Of a stretch of 63,173 nt of DNA, positions 45,358 through 54,058 are shown in pieces (position 1 is the first letter of the stretch; the number at the start of each line of letters is the position of its first letter). The DNA is from Terriglobia bacterium (lineage in GTDB: Bacteria; Acidobacteriota; Terriglobia; Acidiferrales; UBA7541), in NCBI GenBank assembly GCA_020072765.1, contig JAIQGD010000016.1, forward strand, positions 1 through 63,173, written 5' to 3'. A program made the translations under genes and the position numbers. The notes below the pieces were generated by a model. The model was not told where the DNA came from, did not search any database, and was given only the letters and a program-made list of their open reading frames with translations.

Positions 45358-45438
45358 TCTAATCGCAACACTCAATTTACAGAAATCCCTCTAACTGACT
45401 GGAAACAAAGGACCGCCCCCCTCTCTAATCGCAACACT
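45358..45438 (+). repeat. Direct repeat TCTAATCGCAACACT, 66 nt apart
   Basis: Exact 15-nt copies at 45358-45372 and 45424-45438, 80-160 nt before the sppA start. They could be regulatory or a target-site remnant. Confidence 0.5.
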
Positions 45439-45518
45439 TTCGGGGGTACGATCGTGGGTGAAAAGGCAGCGATTTTCCGCCGTAACACAGTCAAGCAGCC
45501 GGTGAAAGGTGAACGCAG

Positions 45519-47207
45519 ATGACGTGGGCAAAGAGGCGGGCGATCGTGATCGGCGTGCTGGCACTGGTTGTTGTGCTGGTTCTGTGGGCGGCCTGGAGAC
45601 CGGAGCGGCTCGACAATCACTCCGTGCTGGTCATTGACGCCACCGGCTCCATCGACGAACAGCATCCCACCGACTTGCTCGGCAGCTTGACCGGCCGAAA
45701 GCCCGCCGTGCTCCACGACTACGTCGACGCCATCGACGCCGCCCGCACCGATTCCCGCATCACCGGCCTGGTCCTCCGCCTCGGTTCTCTCGACACCGGC
45801 TGGGCCAAGCTCGAGGAACTCCGCGCGCACCTCCTGGCCTTCCAGACCAGCGGCAAGCCCAGCATCTGCTACCTCGGCTACGAAGGCGTCGGCAACCCGG
45901 AATACTATCTGGCCAGCGCCTGCCAGCAAATCTGGCTCGTGCCCAGCGCTCCGCTCAACGTCAAAGGCATGATGGCCGAGGCCGTCTTCTTCCGCGGCTC
46001 GCTCGACAAACTCAACATCGTCCCGGAGTTCTACCACATCGCCGAATACAAGACGGCGACCAACATGTTCACAGAGAAGAAATTCACCGCGGAGCACCGC
46101 GAGGAAGTCGCATCCGTGCTGCACGGCATTTACAGCCGCTATTTGAACGACGCGGCGCAAGCGCGCCACATGACTCCCGCCGCCTTCGAGGAAATCCTCA
46201 CCCACGGGCCGCTCCTCACCAGCGAGGCGGTGGAAAAGCGTCTGGTCGACCGGCTGGCCTACTGGGACCAGGTGCAGGACTACTTCAAGAGCGGCGATCG
46301 CGATTGGAAACCCGTTTCGCTGGGCCGCTACGCCTCCTTCGTGAAGAATCCCGAAGGCGACCAGTTGGCCGTCATCTACGCCAGCGGCCTGATTATGTCC
46401 GGAGACTCGCGCAACTCGCCGACCCAGGGAATTATCATGGGGGGCGATTCGGTGGCTGCGGATCTTCGCGCCGCGCGGGACGACGCGGACATCAAAGCCA
46501 TCGTCCTGCGGATTGATTCCGGCGGAGGATCGGTGGTCGCCAGCGAAGTGATCCGCCGCGAAGTCGAGCGGGCCCGCGCGCGCAAGCCCGTGGTCGTCTC
46601 CATGTCGGACGTCGCGGCCTCCGGCGGCTACTGGATCGCCACCCCCGCCACGAAAATCGTGGCCGACGCCAATACCATCACCGGCTCGATCGGAGTCCTG
46701 GTCGGCAAACTCAATCTCGCCGGCCTTTACCGTCTCCTGGGCGTGAGCACGGACTACGTCGCCACCAGCGACAATGCCACGCTATTTTCCGACCAGCAGA
46801 ATTTCACGCCCGACCAGCGCGCCTACATCGAAAAATCGCTCCGCGACACCTACTCCCAATTCACCCGCGGCGTCGCGCAGGGACGCGGAATGAAGGTCGA
46901 GGCCGTGGACAAAATCGGCAAGGGCCGCGAATGGACCGGCGCGCAAGCCCGCCAATCCGGACTGGTCGACGAACTCGGCGGACTGGACCGCGCCCTCGCC
47001 ATCGCCAAGGAACTCGCGCACATCCCCGCCGCCTCCCCCGTGCATCTGGTGCGCTTCCCCGAAGAAAAAGGGCTTCTCGAAATGCTCTTTGAGCGCGACT
47101 CCAGCGAACTGAGCGAGTTCGGCTCACTCGACGCCACGCTCCGGCACATCGCCGGCGTGATGGAGCCGGTGCAGGCCCGCGTGCCCTACCAGCTCCGCAT
47201 TCGCTAG
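45519..47207 (+). CDS. sppA: Signal peptide peptidase SppA, 67K type
   Basis: 562 aa, the double-domain form as in E. coli. One N-terminal membrane helix (AIVIGVLALVVVLVLWAAW). The catalytic dyad is split as in the family: Lys in HIAEYKTATNMFTE in the first half and Ser in MSDVAASGGYWIAT in the second. IDSGGGSVVASE and ITGSIGVLVGK are further landmarks. It degrades cleaved signal peptides in the membrane. AAAGGTG lies 8 nt before ATG. Confidence 0.93.
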   Translation: MTWAKRRAIVIGVLALVVVLVLWAAWRPERLDNHSVLVIDATGSIDEQHPTDLLGSLTGRKPAVLHDYVDAIDAARTDSRITGLVLRLGSLDTGWAKLEELRAHLLAFQTSGKPSICYLGYEGVGNPEYYLASACQQIWLVPSAPLNVKGMMAEAVFFRGSLDKLNIVPEFYHIAEYKTATNMFTEKKFTAEHREEVASVLHGIYSRYLNDAAQARHMTPAAFEEILTHGPLLTSEAVEKRLVDRLAYWDQVQDYFKSGDRDWKPVSLGRYASFVKNPEGDQLAVIYASGLIMSGDSRNSPTQGIIMGGDSVAADLRAARDDADIKAIVLRIDSGGGSVVASEVIRREVERARARKPVVVSMSDVAASGGYWIATPATKIVADANTITGSIGVLVGKLNLAGLYRLLGVSTDYVATSDNATLFSDQQNFTPDQRAYIEKSLRDTYSQFTRGVAQGRGMKVEAVDKIGKGREWTGAQARQSGLVDELGGLDRALAIAKELAHIPAASPVHLVRFPEEKGLLEMLFERDSSELSEFGSLDATLRHIAGVMEPVQARVPYQLRIR

Positions 47208-47277
47208 CCGCCGAAAACACGCGCCCGCCCGTTTGCCTCGGAAAAGTCGGCGCAATTTCGCTATACTGTATTGCACC

Positions 47278-47352
47278 GGCGCGGTACCCAAGTGGTAAGG
47301 GAGAGGTCTGCAAAACCTTTATACGTGGGTTCGATTCCCACCCGCGCCTCCA
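47278..47352 (+). tRNA. tRNA-Cys (GCA)
   Basis: 75 nt including an encoded CCA end. Acceptor GGCGCGG (47278-47284) pairs with CCGCGCC (47342-47348). Anticodon loop CTGCAAA gives GCA for Cys. T-arm GTGGG-TTCGATT-CCCAC. A TATACT -10 box lies at 47262-47267. Confidence 0.96.
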
Positions 47353-47521
47353 CAATTTCCCCTGTGTTTCGTTTTCGCCGGCGGCGACGCTTTAGCCTGC
47401 AACTCCGGCGTGCCCTTTTTTTGCAGCGGGACAATCGGATCTCGTTCCCAATCCCTACTTTCCCCTTGTGCGCGTGGAGAGAAATGCATATAAATCCCCC
47501 GTACCGGACAGGAGCAACTTC

Positions 47522-49339
47522 GTGAGAAGACAAATGATCTGGCTGCGGTTTCTATTGGTTTTCATGGTCGCGACGATGGCAGCCGCCCGCGCGCATTCCC
47601 AGGAAACGCATCTGTATTGGGGGGATACGCATCTGCACACCTCGAATTCCATTGATGCGTTCAGCACGGGAAACATCAGCGCCGATCCGGACACGGCCTA
47701 TCGCTTCGCCAAGGGCTTGCCGGTTCTCCACCCCTCCCTCCGGACCCGCGTGCGCATACTGCGCCCCCTCGATTTTCTCGTGGTCTCGGATCACGCCGAG
47801 CTGATGAGTTTGCAGACGGAGCTCTTGAAGGGCAATACGCTGATGCTGGCGACCGAGTGGGGCAAGCGGCTGCGAGCCGAGCTCCAAACCAACGTGCGCC
47901 GGTCCGTGATGAACTTCAAGCCGGAAGAGCGCCAGGAAGTGATCAAGCAACTCTTCAGCATCGAGATTCGCCAGGGAACGTGGGCGGCGCAGGTGGATGC
48001 GGCGGAACGCTACAACGAACCCGGCAAGTTCACGGCCTTCGCCGGCTGGGAATGGTCCTCCGCTCCGAATTGGAAGAACCTGCACCGCGTGATTTTTACC
48101 CCTTCCGATGCCGCCACCGCAAAGAAGTTCATACCCTTCAGTTCGTACGAAAGCGACAAGCCGGAAGACCTTTGGAAATGGCTGGAGAAAACAGAGAAGG
48201 AGACGGGTGCCGAGCTCATCGCCATCCCGCACAACTCGAACCTTTCGGGCGGTCTCATGTTCGATATGGTGGACAGTGCCGGCCGCCCGATCACCGCGGA
48301 ATACGCCCGCATGCGCATGCGGTGGGAACCCGTGATGGAAGTAACCCAAGTCAAAGGGACTTCCGAAGTCCTTCCGGAGTTATCCCCCACCGACGAATTC
48401 GCCGATTTCGAGATCCGCAGGAAGTTGCTCACTGGCACTCCGACTCCGCCCAATAAGGGCGATTATGCGCGCTACGCCCTTCTGCGCGGGCTGGAGATCG
48501 AACAGAGCGCAGGCGCGAATCCGTACAAGTTCGGCATGATCGGAGCCTCCGATTCTCACACGGGCCTTTCATCGGTCGAAGAGAATGATTTTCTCGGCAA
48601 GCTGGCTATGGACGCGTTGCCTCAAGAGCGCTTGCGGCCCTCTTCACCGGTCATCTTCCCGGCCTGGGAAATGTCGGCCAGCGGCATTGCGGGCGTGTGG
48701 GCCACGGCCAACACACGGGAGGCGATTGCCGCGGCTTTCAAACGCAAGGAGGTGTACGCCACCACCGGGCCGCGCATCTCCTTGCGCGTATTCGGCGGCT
48801 ATTCCTTTAGGACGGCTGACGCCAATGCAAAGGACGTATCCAAGGCGGGCTATAGCAAAGGGGTTCCCATGGGCGGAGACCTTTGGAACGCGCCGAAAGG
48901 AACCGCTCCTTCCCTTCTGATCTATGCCGTGAAAGATCCCATGAGCGGCAACCTCGATCGCATCCAGGTGATCAAAGGCTGGCTGGACGCCTCGGGCCAG
49001 ACTCACGAGCACATTTACAACGCTGCCTGGGCCGGCGAGCGCAAATTGAGCGGCGACGGAAAGCTGGCGGCGGTGGGCAACACCGTCGATGTCCGCACCG
49101 CCACGTATTCGAATACCATTGGGGCGGCGCAGCTGGCCACCGTGTGGACGGACCCGGATTTCCATCCGGGACAGAGGGCGTTTTATTACGTCCGCGTTCT
49201 GGAAATCCCGACGCCGCGCCACTCCGCCTACGATGCCGTGGCGCTCGGCATCGACGTCAAAGAGACGCACCAACCGGCCACCATACAGGAAAGGGCCTAT
49301 TCTTCGCCGATTTGGTACACCCCGCGAGCGCCGAAATGA
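47522..49339 (+). CDS. DUF3604 secreted PHP-like phosphoesterase
   Basis: 605 aa from GTG 47522 (AGGAG 8 nt upstream). Signal peptide: WLRFLLVFMVATMAAARAHSQ. The mature protein begins YWGDTHLHTSNSIDAF, a PHP-type metal-binding motif, with FLVVSDHAE, IAIPHNSNLSGG and GMIGASDSHTG supplying further His/Asp ligands. This is the DUF3604 family, predicted metal-dependent hydrolase; no substrate is established to my knowledge. Its stop overlaps the PpiC gene, and the three-gene set DUF3604-PpiC-HupE recurs together in many Proteobacteria as far as I recall. Confidence 0.87.
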   Translation: MRRQMIWLRFLLVFMVATMAAARAHSQETHLYWGDTHLHTSNSIDAFSTGNISADPDTAYRFAKGLPVLHPSLRTRVRILRPLDFLVVSDHAELMSLQTELLKGNTLMLATEWGKRLRAELQTNVRRSVMNFKPEERQEVIKQLFSIEIRQGTWAAQVDAAERYNEPGKFTAFAGWEWSSAPNWKNLHRVIFTPSDAATAKKFIPFSSYESDKPEDLWKWLEKTEKETGAELIAIPHNSNLSGGLMFDMVDSAGRPITAEYARMRMRWEPVMEVTQVKGTSEVLPELSPTDEFADFEIRRKLLTGTPTPPNKGDYARYALLRGLEIEQSAGANPYKFGMIGASDSHTGLSSVEENDFLGKLAMDALPQERLRPSSPVIFPAWEMSASGIAGVWATANTREAIAAAFKRKEVYATTGPRISLRVFGGYSFRTADANAKDVSKAGYSKGVPMGGDLWNAPKGTAPSLLIYAVKDPMSGNLDRIQVIKGWLDASGQTHEHIYNAAWAGERKLSGDGKLAAVGNTVDVRTATYSNTIGAAQLATVWTDPDFHPGQRAFYYVRVLEIPTPRHSAYDAVALGIDVKETHQPATIQERAYSSPIWYTPRAPK

Positions 49340-50238
49340 GATTGCGGCGCTTTCTGCGAGAACCGCTGCTTCACTTCCTGGTGGCCGGCGGCATTCTATT
49401 CGGAATATTCGGCCTGACGCACCGCGCCGGGCCTGCTCTGGCCTCCGACAAGACGATCGTCGTAGACAAGGAAACGCTGCTGACTTTTTTGCAGTATCGT
49501 TCCAAAGCCTTCCAGCCGGAATTTTTCTCCTCGCAACTGGAGGCCATGACTGCCGCGGAGCGGAAGGATCTCGTGGACCAGTATGTCCAGGAGGAGATCC
49601 TCTACCGCGAGGCCAAGGCCATGGGGCTGGAGCAAGGGGATTACGTCATCCGGCAGCGTCTCGTACAGAAGATGCGCTTTTTAGTCGAGGACATGGCCGA
49701 AGGCCGCGCGGCGCCGGACGCTGGCGTGCTCGCCGAATACTTTCAGAAAAACAGGGAGCGTTATGCCGTCGATCCTTCGGTGACCTTCGCGCACGTCTTT
49801 TTTGATTCTTCCGTGCGTGGCGACACGGAGGCGCGAGAATCGGCCCTGCGTCTGAAAGAGAAACTCAACGCCAACGCCGCCTCCTTCAGCGATGCGCCAA
49901 AGTATGGAGACCGCTTCCCCTTCCTGCAGAACTATGTCGAACGGAAATTCGATTATGTGGCGAGCCACTTCGGCAACGAGTTCGTCTCGGAGCTGAAACA
50001 AAGCGCTCCTTCGGAGAAGCACTGGATCGGACCGCTCCGATCCACCTATGGCTATCACGTTGTCCTGATGACGCGGCTCACCGCGGCACGCATCCCGGCA
50101 CTCAACGAGATCCGGTCGCAGGTGGCCGATGACTGGCTGCGCGATCAGAGCGAAGAGGCACGTTCGAGATCCCTGAACCAGCTCGCCGGCGAGTACAAAA
50201 TAATGCAGAAGGACCTGGGAGGTTCGCTTTCCAAGTGA
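49336..50238 (+). CDS. Membrane-anchored PpiC-type peptidyl-prolyl isomerase
   Basis: 300 aa from ATG 49336 (ATGA overlap). One N-terminal membrane helix (LLHFLVAGGILFGIFGL), then a SurA-like helical N-domain and a parvulin domain (VTFAHVFFDSS, ALRLKEKLNANAASFSDAPK, IGPLRSTYGYHVVLM). The GPL...GxHxV ending of parvulins is present. It probably helps fold its operon partners or other exported proteins. Confidence 0.87.
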   Translation: MRLRRFLREPLLHFLVAGGILFGIFGLTHRAGPALASDKTIVVDKETLLTFLQYRSKAFQPEFFSSQLEAMTAAERKDLVDQYVQEEILYREAKAMGLEQGDYVIRQRLVQKMRFLVEDMAEGRAAPDAGVLAEYFQKNRERYAVDPSVTFAHVFFDSSVRGDTEARESALRLKEKLNANAASFSDAPKYGDRFPFLQNYVERKFDYVASHFGNEFVSELKQSAPSEKHWIGPLRSTYGYHVVLMTRLTAARIPALNEIRSQVADDWLRDQSEEARSRSLNQLAGEYKIMQKDLGGSLSK

Positions 50239-51272
50239 GGACTCCGACAAAGGCCCGGCCTTGGCGGCTCATATTTTTTCTGGCGGCATGCCTCGGGTCT
50301 TGCCTGATGCCGGGCCTTGCGCGTGCCCATGATGCGCGGCCCTTGTCGATCCTGATCGCCGAGCGTCAGGAGCACGTTTACTTCGTCGAGGTGCGGACTC
50401 CTCCCTCGGTGGAGTCCGCCAACCAGCCCAGCATTTCCTGGCCGGTGGGATGTTCCGTTCATCCGGGGAGCACGCAGGATGCCGCCGGCGCCGGCTTGGA
50501 GACGATGCTGGTTTCGTGCCTGGCCGGCCTGGAAGGACAGCGCATCGGAGTGCAATACAAGCACTTCAACCCATCGCTTTCCACCCTTTTCCGGCTCCGC
50601 TCGGCGAACGGCGCGACCCACACGGCGGTGGTGCCGCCCGACCAGACGGAATGGCTGGTTCCCGCGGCGACAAATTGGCGGAGTGTGGCGCGCGATTATT
50701 TCATTCTGGGCCTAAAGCATATCGGGTCGGGCATTGACCATCTGTTGTTTGTCACGGGGCTCCTCCTGCTGGCCCGCACCGTCCGCCGCGTTTGCGTGGC
50801 GGTCACGGGTTTTACGCTGGCGCATTCCGTGACGCTTTCGCTCTCGGCGCTCGGGTTTGTGCGCCTGCCTGTGGCGCCCATCGAAGCGGGGATTGCGCTT
50901 TCGATCCTCTTTCTTGCGCGCGAGATCGCTCGCCCCGACCCCGAGAGTTTCGCCCGCCGGTTCCCTCTCGTAGTCTCTTCCTCGTTCGGCTTGCTGCACG
51001 GCTTTGGTTTCGCCGCCGCGTTAAGCGAGGTGGGGATTCCCCACAATGAGATCGCCGCCGCGCTTCTGTTTTTCAACGCCGGAGTCGAGGCAGGCCAGCT
51101 GACCTTCATTGCCTGTCTCTGCGCATTGCTTGCGGCCGGATACGGCGCCGCCCGCCTGGCGGGAATCCAGCCGGTTCGGTGGGCGCTCCATCGCGTGGAG
51201 GTCCTCGGCGCGTATGCCCTGGGAGTTCCGGCGTCGTTCTGGTTGTTTCAGAGGCTCCAGAATTTTTGGTAG
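50235..51272 (+). CDS. HupE/UreJ-like membrane protein
   Basis: 345 aa from GTG 50235 (GTGA overlap). A signal peptide ending in ARAHDARP exposes an HD near the mature N-terminus. A periplasmic beta-rich domain of about 125 residues is followed by six membrane helices with HIGSGIDHLLFV, GFTLAHSVTLSLSAL and FGLLHGFGFA, the His-rich motifs of the HupE/UreJ_2 family. That family is suspected of metal transport (Ni or Cu). The periplasmic domain upstream of the membrane part is the common form in this operon type. Confidence 0.85.
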   Translation: MRTPTKARPWRLIFFLAACLGSCLMPGLARAHDARPLSILIAERQEHVYFVEVRTPPSVESANQPSISWPVGCSVHPGSTQDAAGAGLETMLVSCLAGLEGQRIGVQYKHFNPSLSTLFRLRSANGATHTAVVPPDQTEWLVPAATNWRSVARDYFILGLKHIGSGIDHLLFVTGLLLLARTVRRVCVAVTGFTLAHSVTLSLSALGFVRLPVAPIEAGIALSILFLAREIARPDPESFARRFPLVVSSSFGLLHGFGFAAALSEVGIPHNEIAAALLFFNAGVEAGQLTFIACLCALLAAGYGAARLAGIQPVRWALHRVEVLGAYALGVPASFWLFQRLQNFW

Positions 51273-51334
51273 CGGTGGCGGGAATAAGAAAGCAGCCGGA
51301 GATTGCGCAGACTTTGCAGTTCGAAGGCTCTAGG

Positions 51335-51420
51335 TTTTGTAGAGGCCGGTCCCGGGGTGTGGGACCGGGCAGGTCTCACCGCAGAGCGCGCAGAGGCGCA
51401 GAGAAGGAGCGGAGAGAAAG
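51335..51420 (+). repeat. Dispersed palindrome copy plus GCAGAG-rich tract
   Basis: TTTTGTAGAGG, then CCGGTCCC-GGGGTGT-GGGACCGG (51348-51369), followed by a GCAGAG/GGAGAG-rich tract (51378-51420), the reverse-orientation counterpart of 39944-40039. The 248-nt gap from 51273 to 51520 has nothing else. Confidence 0.6.
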
Positions 51421-51520
51421 CCGGAGAAGTGCCGGGCCGGCAGAAAACGCCGGCCCGCCGCTACAAAAGCGAACCTGCCAGTCGTTAATCGAAACGCTCT
51501 AGCCGGTTGTTCGGGCCGGC

Positions 51521-52474
51521 CTACTCCCAGCCCGTCTTGGAGTTGTACGGCATGGTAAAGCCCATGGCTTCGATCTCGTGGATTTTGCCGCCTCGCACCT
51601 TGTAAATGTGCGCGGCGGGAAGGTCGAAGGGCTTGAAGTTCATGTCCCAATGGTCCACGCCGGGAACACCCACGATTTTGAGCGTTTTTTCTTCCATCGG
51701 GTGGCGGAATTGCGAGAGGCCGAAGACGAGACCGGTCTCTTCGTCCACGATCCAGACGCGGCGTGGTTCGATTCGCTTGATGTAACTCATTATTCCTGTG
51801 TCGAGTTGCGCGGAGCAACCCATTGCGCCGAATGTTCCAAAGCCAGGAGTGGCCGGCGCCGGAGTATTGCTCGTTGTCTGCATCCCATTTTCGCGGCGGA
51901 CGCAGTCGTCGGCGAACGGCGAGGCTTTTCCATTGGCGGTTGTCAACGCGTCGTAATAGGAAGCGCCGATCTTCAGCGCCTGTTCTCGCGGGACTCGCTC
52001 GCCCACCGGAACCCAGGCCAGCAGGCCGGGGCGCGGGGCCTGCAGATTCGCCAGACTTCGCTCACTGAGGTTGCGCGCGAGAAGGTGCTCCGCTTCGGTG
52101 ATCTTGCCGTTGACCAACTTCAGGCGCAGGCCCAACAGCACGGGCTTGTCGCCTTCCCGCATCACACCCATAAAACCGACCTGCTGCGCGGTCGGATCGG
52201 GAACGTAGATCGCGAAATTCGTGGGGATGCCGGAGGCGGTCTTCCACAATCCCTCGCCCGGCTTCATGGGGACGGTGTTTTCGACGAACTTGACGTTGGC
52301 GGCAAACGCGACGCGCGAGGGATCATGCGCGACCAGCGCCGCAAGATAGCTGTCCACTTTTTCGTTGAGACACGCTCGATCGCACCGCGCTGCCCCCGCC
52401 TTTGACTGCTGCGCGACGGCTGGCAGCCCCGTCGCAATCGCCAGAATCAAAATGAGTCCACGCAGAATCTTCAT
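51521..52474 (-). CDS. Secreted protein of unknown function (DUF8021/SnoaL-like)
   Basis: 317 aa. Signal peptide: MKILRGLILILAIATGLPAVA. The mature part starts with a CxxxC pair (CDRACLNEKVDSYLAALVAH) and has two SnoaL/NTF2-like folds: the first around AHDPSRVAFAANVKFVENTV, the second ending AHIYKVRGGKIHEIEAMGFT. The NTF2-like pattern suggests a secreted hydrolase-like or ligand-binding protein. I recall similar proteins annotated DUF8021, but this is not certain. Confidence 0.72.
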   Translation of the reverse strand: MKILRGLILILAIATGLPAVAQQSKAGAARCDRACLNEKVDSYLAALVAHDPSRVAFAANVKFVENTVPMKPGEGLWKTASGIPTNFAIYVPDPTAQQVGFMGVMREGDKPVLLGLRLKLVNGKITEAEHLLARNLSERSLANLQAPRPGLLAWVPVGERVPREQALKIGASYYDALTTANGKASPFADDCVRRENGMQTTSNTPAPATPGFGTFGAMGCSAQLDTGIMSYIKRIEPRRVWIVDEETGLVFGLSQFRHPMEEKTLKIVGVPGVDHWDMNFKPFDLPAAHIYKVRGGKIHEIEAMGFTMPYNSKTGWE

Positions 52475-52613
52475 CGTATCTCCCCCTTATTACCGCGCAT
52501 GCGCACGGAACTCCGTTAGCCTTGTACTCCGAACCAGCCCGGAAGGCCAGCCTAAATTTGCGGAATGTGGCCGCGTTTTCCCGGCCCGGATCGTGCGGTC
52601 GCGGAATGGAGTC

Positions 52614-53828
52614 TTAGCGGCGCCGGCGCTTCTTGCTGGCCGCTGGCTTCCGCTTTCGCTTGGCGCTCTTCTTGCCCTTGGGCCACAGCTCTTTGCTGGC
52701 GATGCGCGCGCCCTCGGCCAGGGCCTCGAATTTCGCCCACATGACGGACGCGGGCACGCGCACAATGCGGTCGGCTTGCGCGAAGCCGCAGTCGGTGCTG
52801 GCTATCACGTTCTCACGCCCCACGAGGCGCGCGAAGCGCACGATGCGGTCCGCCACAAGCCGCGGATGCTCCACGGTGATGGTGTGGTGCGTCACCACAC
52901 CCGGGATCAGGATCTTTCCTTTCGGAAGTTTTCGCGTCTCCCACACACGCCATTCGTGCTCGTGGCGCGGATTGGCCGCCTCGATCGAATACGCTCCCGC
53001 GCGCACGCTGAGGATGAAGCCCAGAATCTCCTCAAGCGGGGCATCGGAAAGATGCGGCACGTGCCAGCTGCCGAAGCAGACGTGGTAGCGCACGCGATCC
53101 TCGGGAATCCCCTCGAGCGCGTGATTCAGCGCCTCGATGCGCAGCCCGGCCCACTGGCGATAATGTTTCGGGCTCTGCTGCACGAAGTGGTCGTACATAT
53201 TGGCCAGGACGGCGTCGTCCACCTGCACCACCAGCCCGGCCTTGTGGATGGCGCGGTACTCTTCGCGCAGGGCGTCGGCGATGGCGTAGACGTACTCTTT
53301 TTCGGTGGGATAGTATTCGTTGACGCCGTCGTAGGCCGTGCTGGCCGGCGCGACCACGGGAAGGAAAGCCTCCTCGACTTTCACCGAGCGCAGGGCCGCT
53401 TGCAGGTTGCGAATGTCGCGCTCCAGCGGGCCGAGGTCCAGGTACTTGATCGGACCGACGCAGGCGACCGTGGGCACGCCGGCAGCCATCCAGGGAAACT
53501 CCGCCGCCATCACGTCGGGGAAGCGGTCGCGGTCGCGGCCCAGCCAAACCACCGGGCGCAGTTGATCGGGCCGCGTCACGAACCCGCTGATCCGTTCCAG
53601 AACGTAATTGGCCCAGCTGGATTTTCCGTATTCGCCGTCATTGACGATGTCGATGCCGGCCTTGGCCTGCATCTGCACCGCCTCGGCCACGCACTCGCGC
53701 AGGCCGTCTTCGTAGCGCTGCTGACTCCCGGGCGAATTCCGGGCGGCTTCGGCCAACTCGCGGAGTTTCGCCGGGCGCACCAGGCTGCCGACGTGGGTGG
53801 TGAGAATGCGATGCTCGCTTCGTTTCAT
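52614..53828 (-). CDS. MetE-like cobalamin-independent methionine synthase-family protein
   Basis: 404 aa TIM barrel of the UROD/MetE type. TTHVGSLVRP at the start, DIVNDGEYGKSSW, and the zinc-ligand positions His/Cys in YHVCFGSWHVPH and Cys in ASTDCGFAQ are kept. It has no N-terminal MetE half, so it is a core methyltransferase-like form with an unknown methyl donor or acceptor. The C-terminal 20 residues are nearly all Lys/Arg, unusual for the family. It could transfer methyl groups from other donors. It is transcribed alone. Confidence 0.82.
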   Translation of the reverse strand: MKRSEHRILTTHVGSLVRPAKLRELAEAARNSPGSQQRYEDGLRECVAEAVQMQAKAGIDIVNDGEYGKSSWANYVLERISGFVTRPDQLRPVVWLGRDRDRFPDVMAAEFPWMAAGVPTVACVGPIKYLDLGPLERDIRNLQAALRSVKVEEAFLPVVAPASTAYDGVNEYYPTEKEYVYAIADALREEYRAIHKAGLVVQVDDAVLANMYDHFVQQSPKHYRQWAGLRIEALNHALEGIPEDRVRYHVCFGSWHVPHLSDAPLEEILGFILSVRAGAYSIEAANPRHEHEWRVWETRKLPKGKILIPGVVTHHTITVEHPRLVADRIVRFARLVGRENVIASTDCGFAQADRIVRVPASVMWAKFEALAEGARIASKELWPKGKKSAKRKRKPAASKKRRRR

Positions 53829-53985
53829 GGGTGGATGCTCTCCTCTTCGCGGTGACGGGTCAGAATTGTATTACGAACGGCGCGGTGCGCTCCAGAATTC
53901 GTTTGCGGAAAAAACGGGCCGGACAGTGAGACGTTTCGTGCGAGGGATTTTGCGGGACTGCGGTGCTTTCGGAGATTACAGCAAA

Positions 53986-54020
53986 CTGCCCCGCCCGATC
54001 GCTGGGATCGAGCGGGGCAG
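53986..54020 (-). terminator. Strong hairpin downstream of the large TonB receptor gene
   Basis: CTGCCCCGC (53986-53994) and GCGGGGCAG (54012-54020) pair, extended by CGATC/GATCG arms, 38 nt after the receptor stop. The minus-strand exit is TTTGCTG, a short T tract. Confidence 0.65.
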
Positions 54021-54058
54021 CCGCTGTCATAGGTGCCCTTCGTGGCGGCGCTGGGCCG

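Larger units (their letters stand above)
44470..45518. other. 1049-nt repeat-rich intergenic region
   Basis: It contains GTCGGA...TCCGAC (44573-44592), GGGGC-CTT-GCCCC, GGGGCGC-TGCTTGCT-GCGCCC-like sequence near 44717, a copy of the dispersed repeat, two TTC-centred palindromes and a TCTAATCGCAACACT direct repeat. I see no gene. An open frame at 44935-45522 is only repeat sequence. Confidence 0.6.

Noticed and set aside
44935-45522. 195-aa open frame before sppA
   Set aside because: It starts inside a dispersed repeat, crosses two palindromes and a direct repeat, and shows no protein-like composition.
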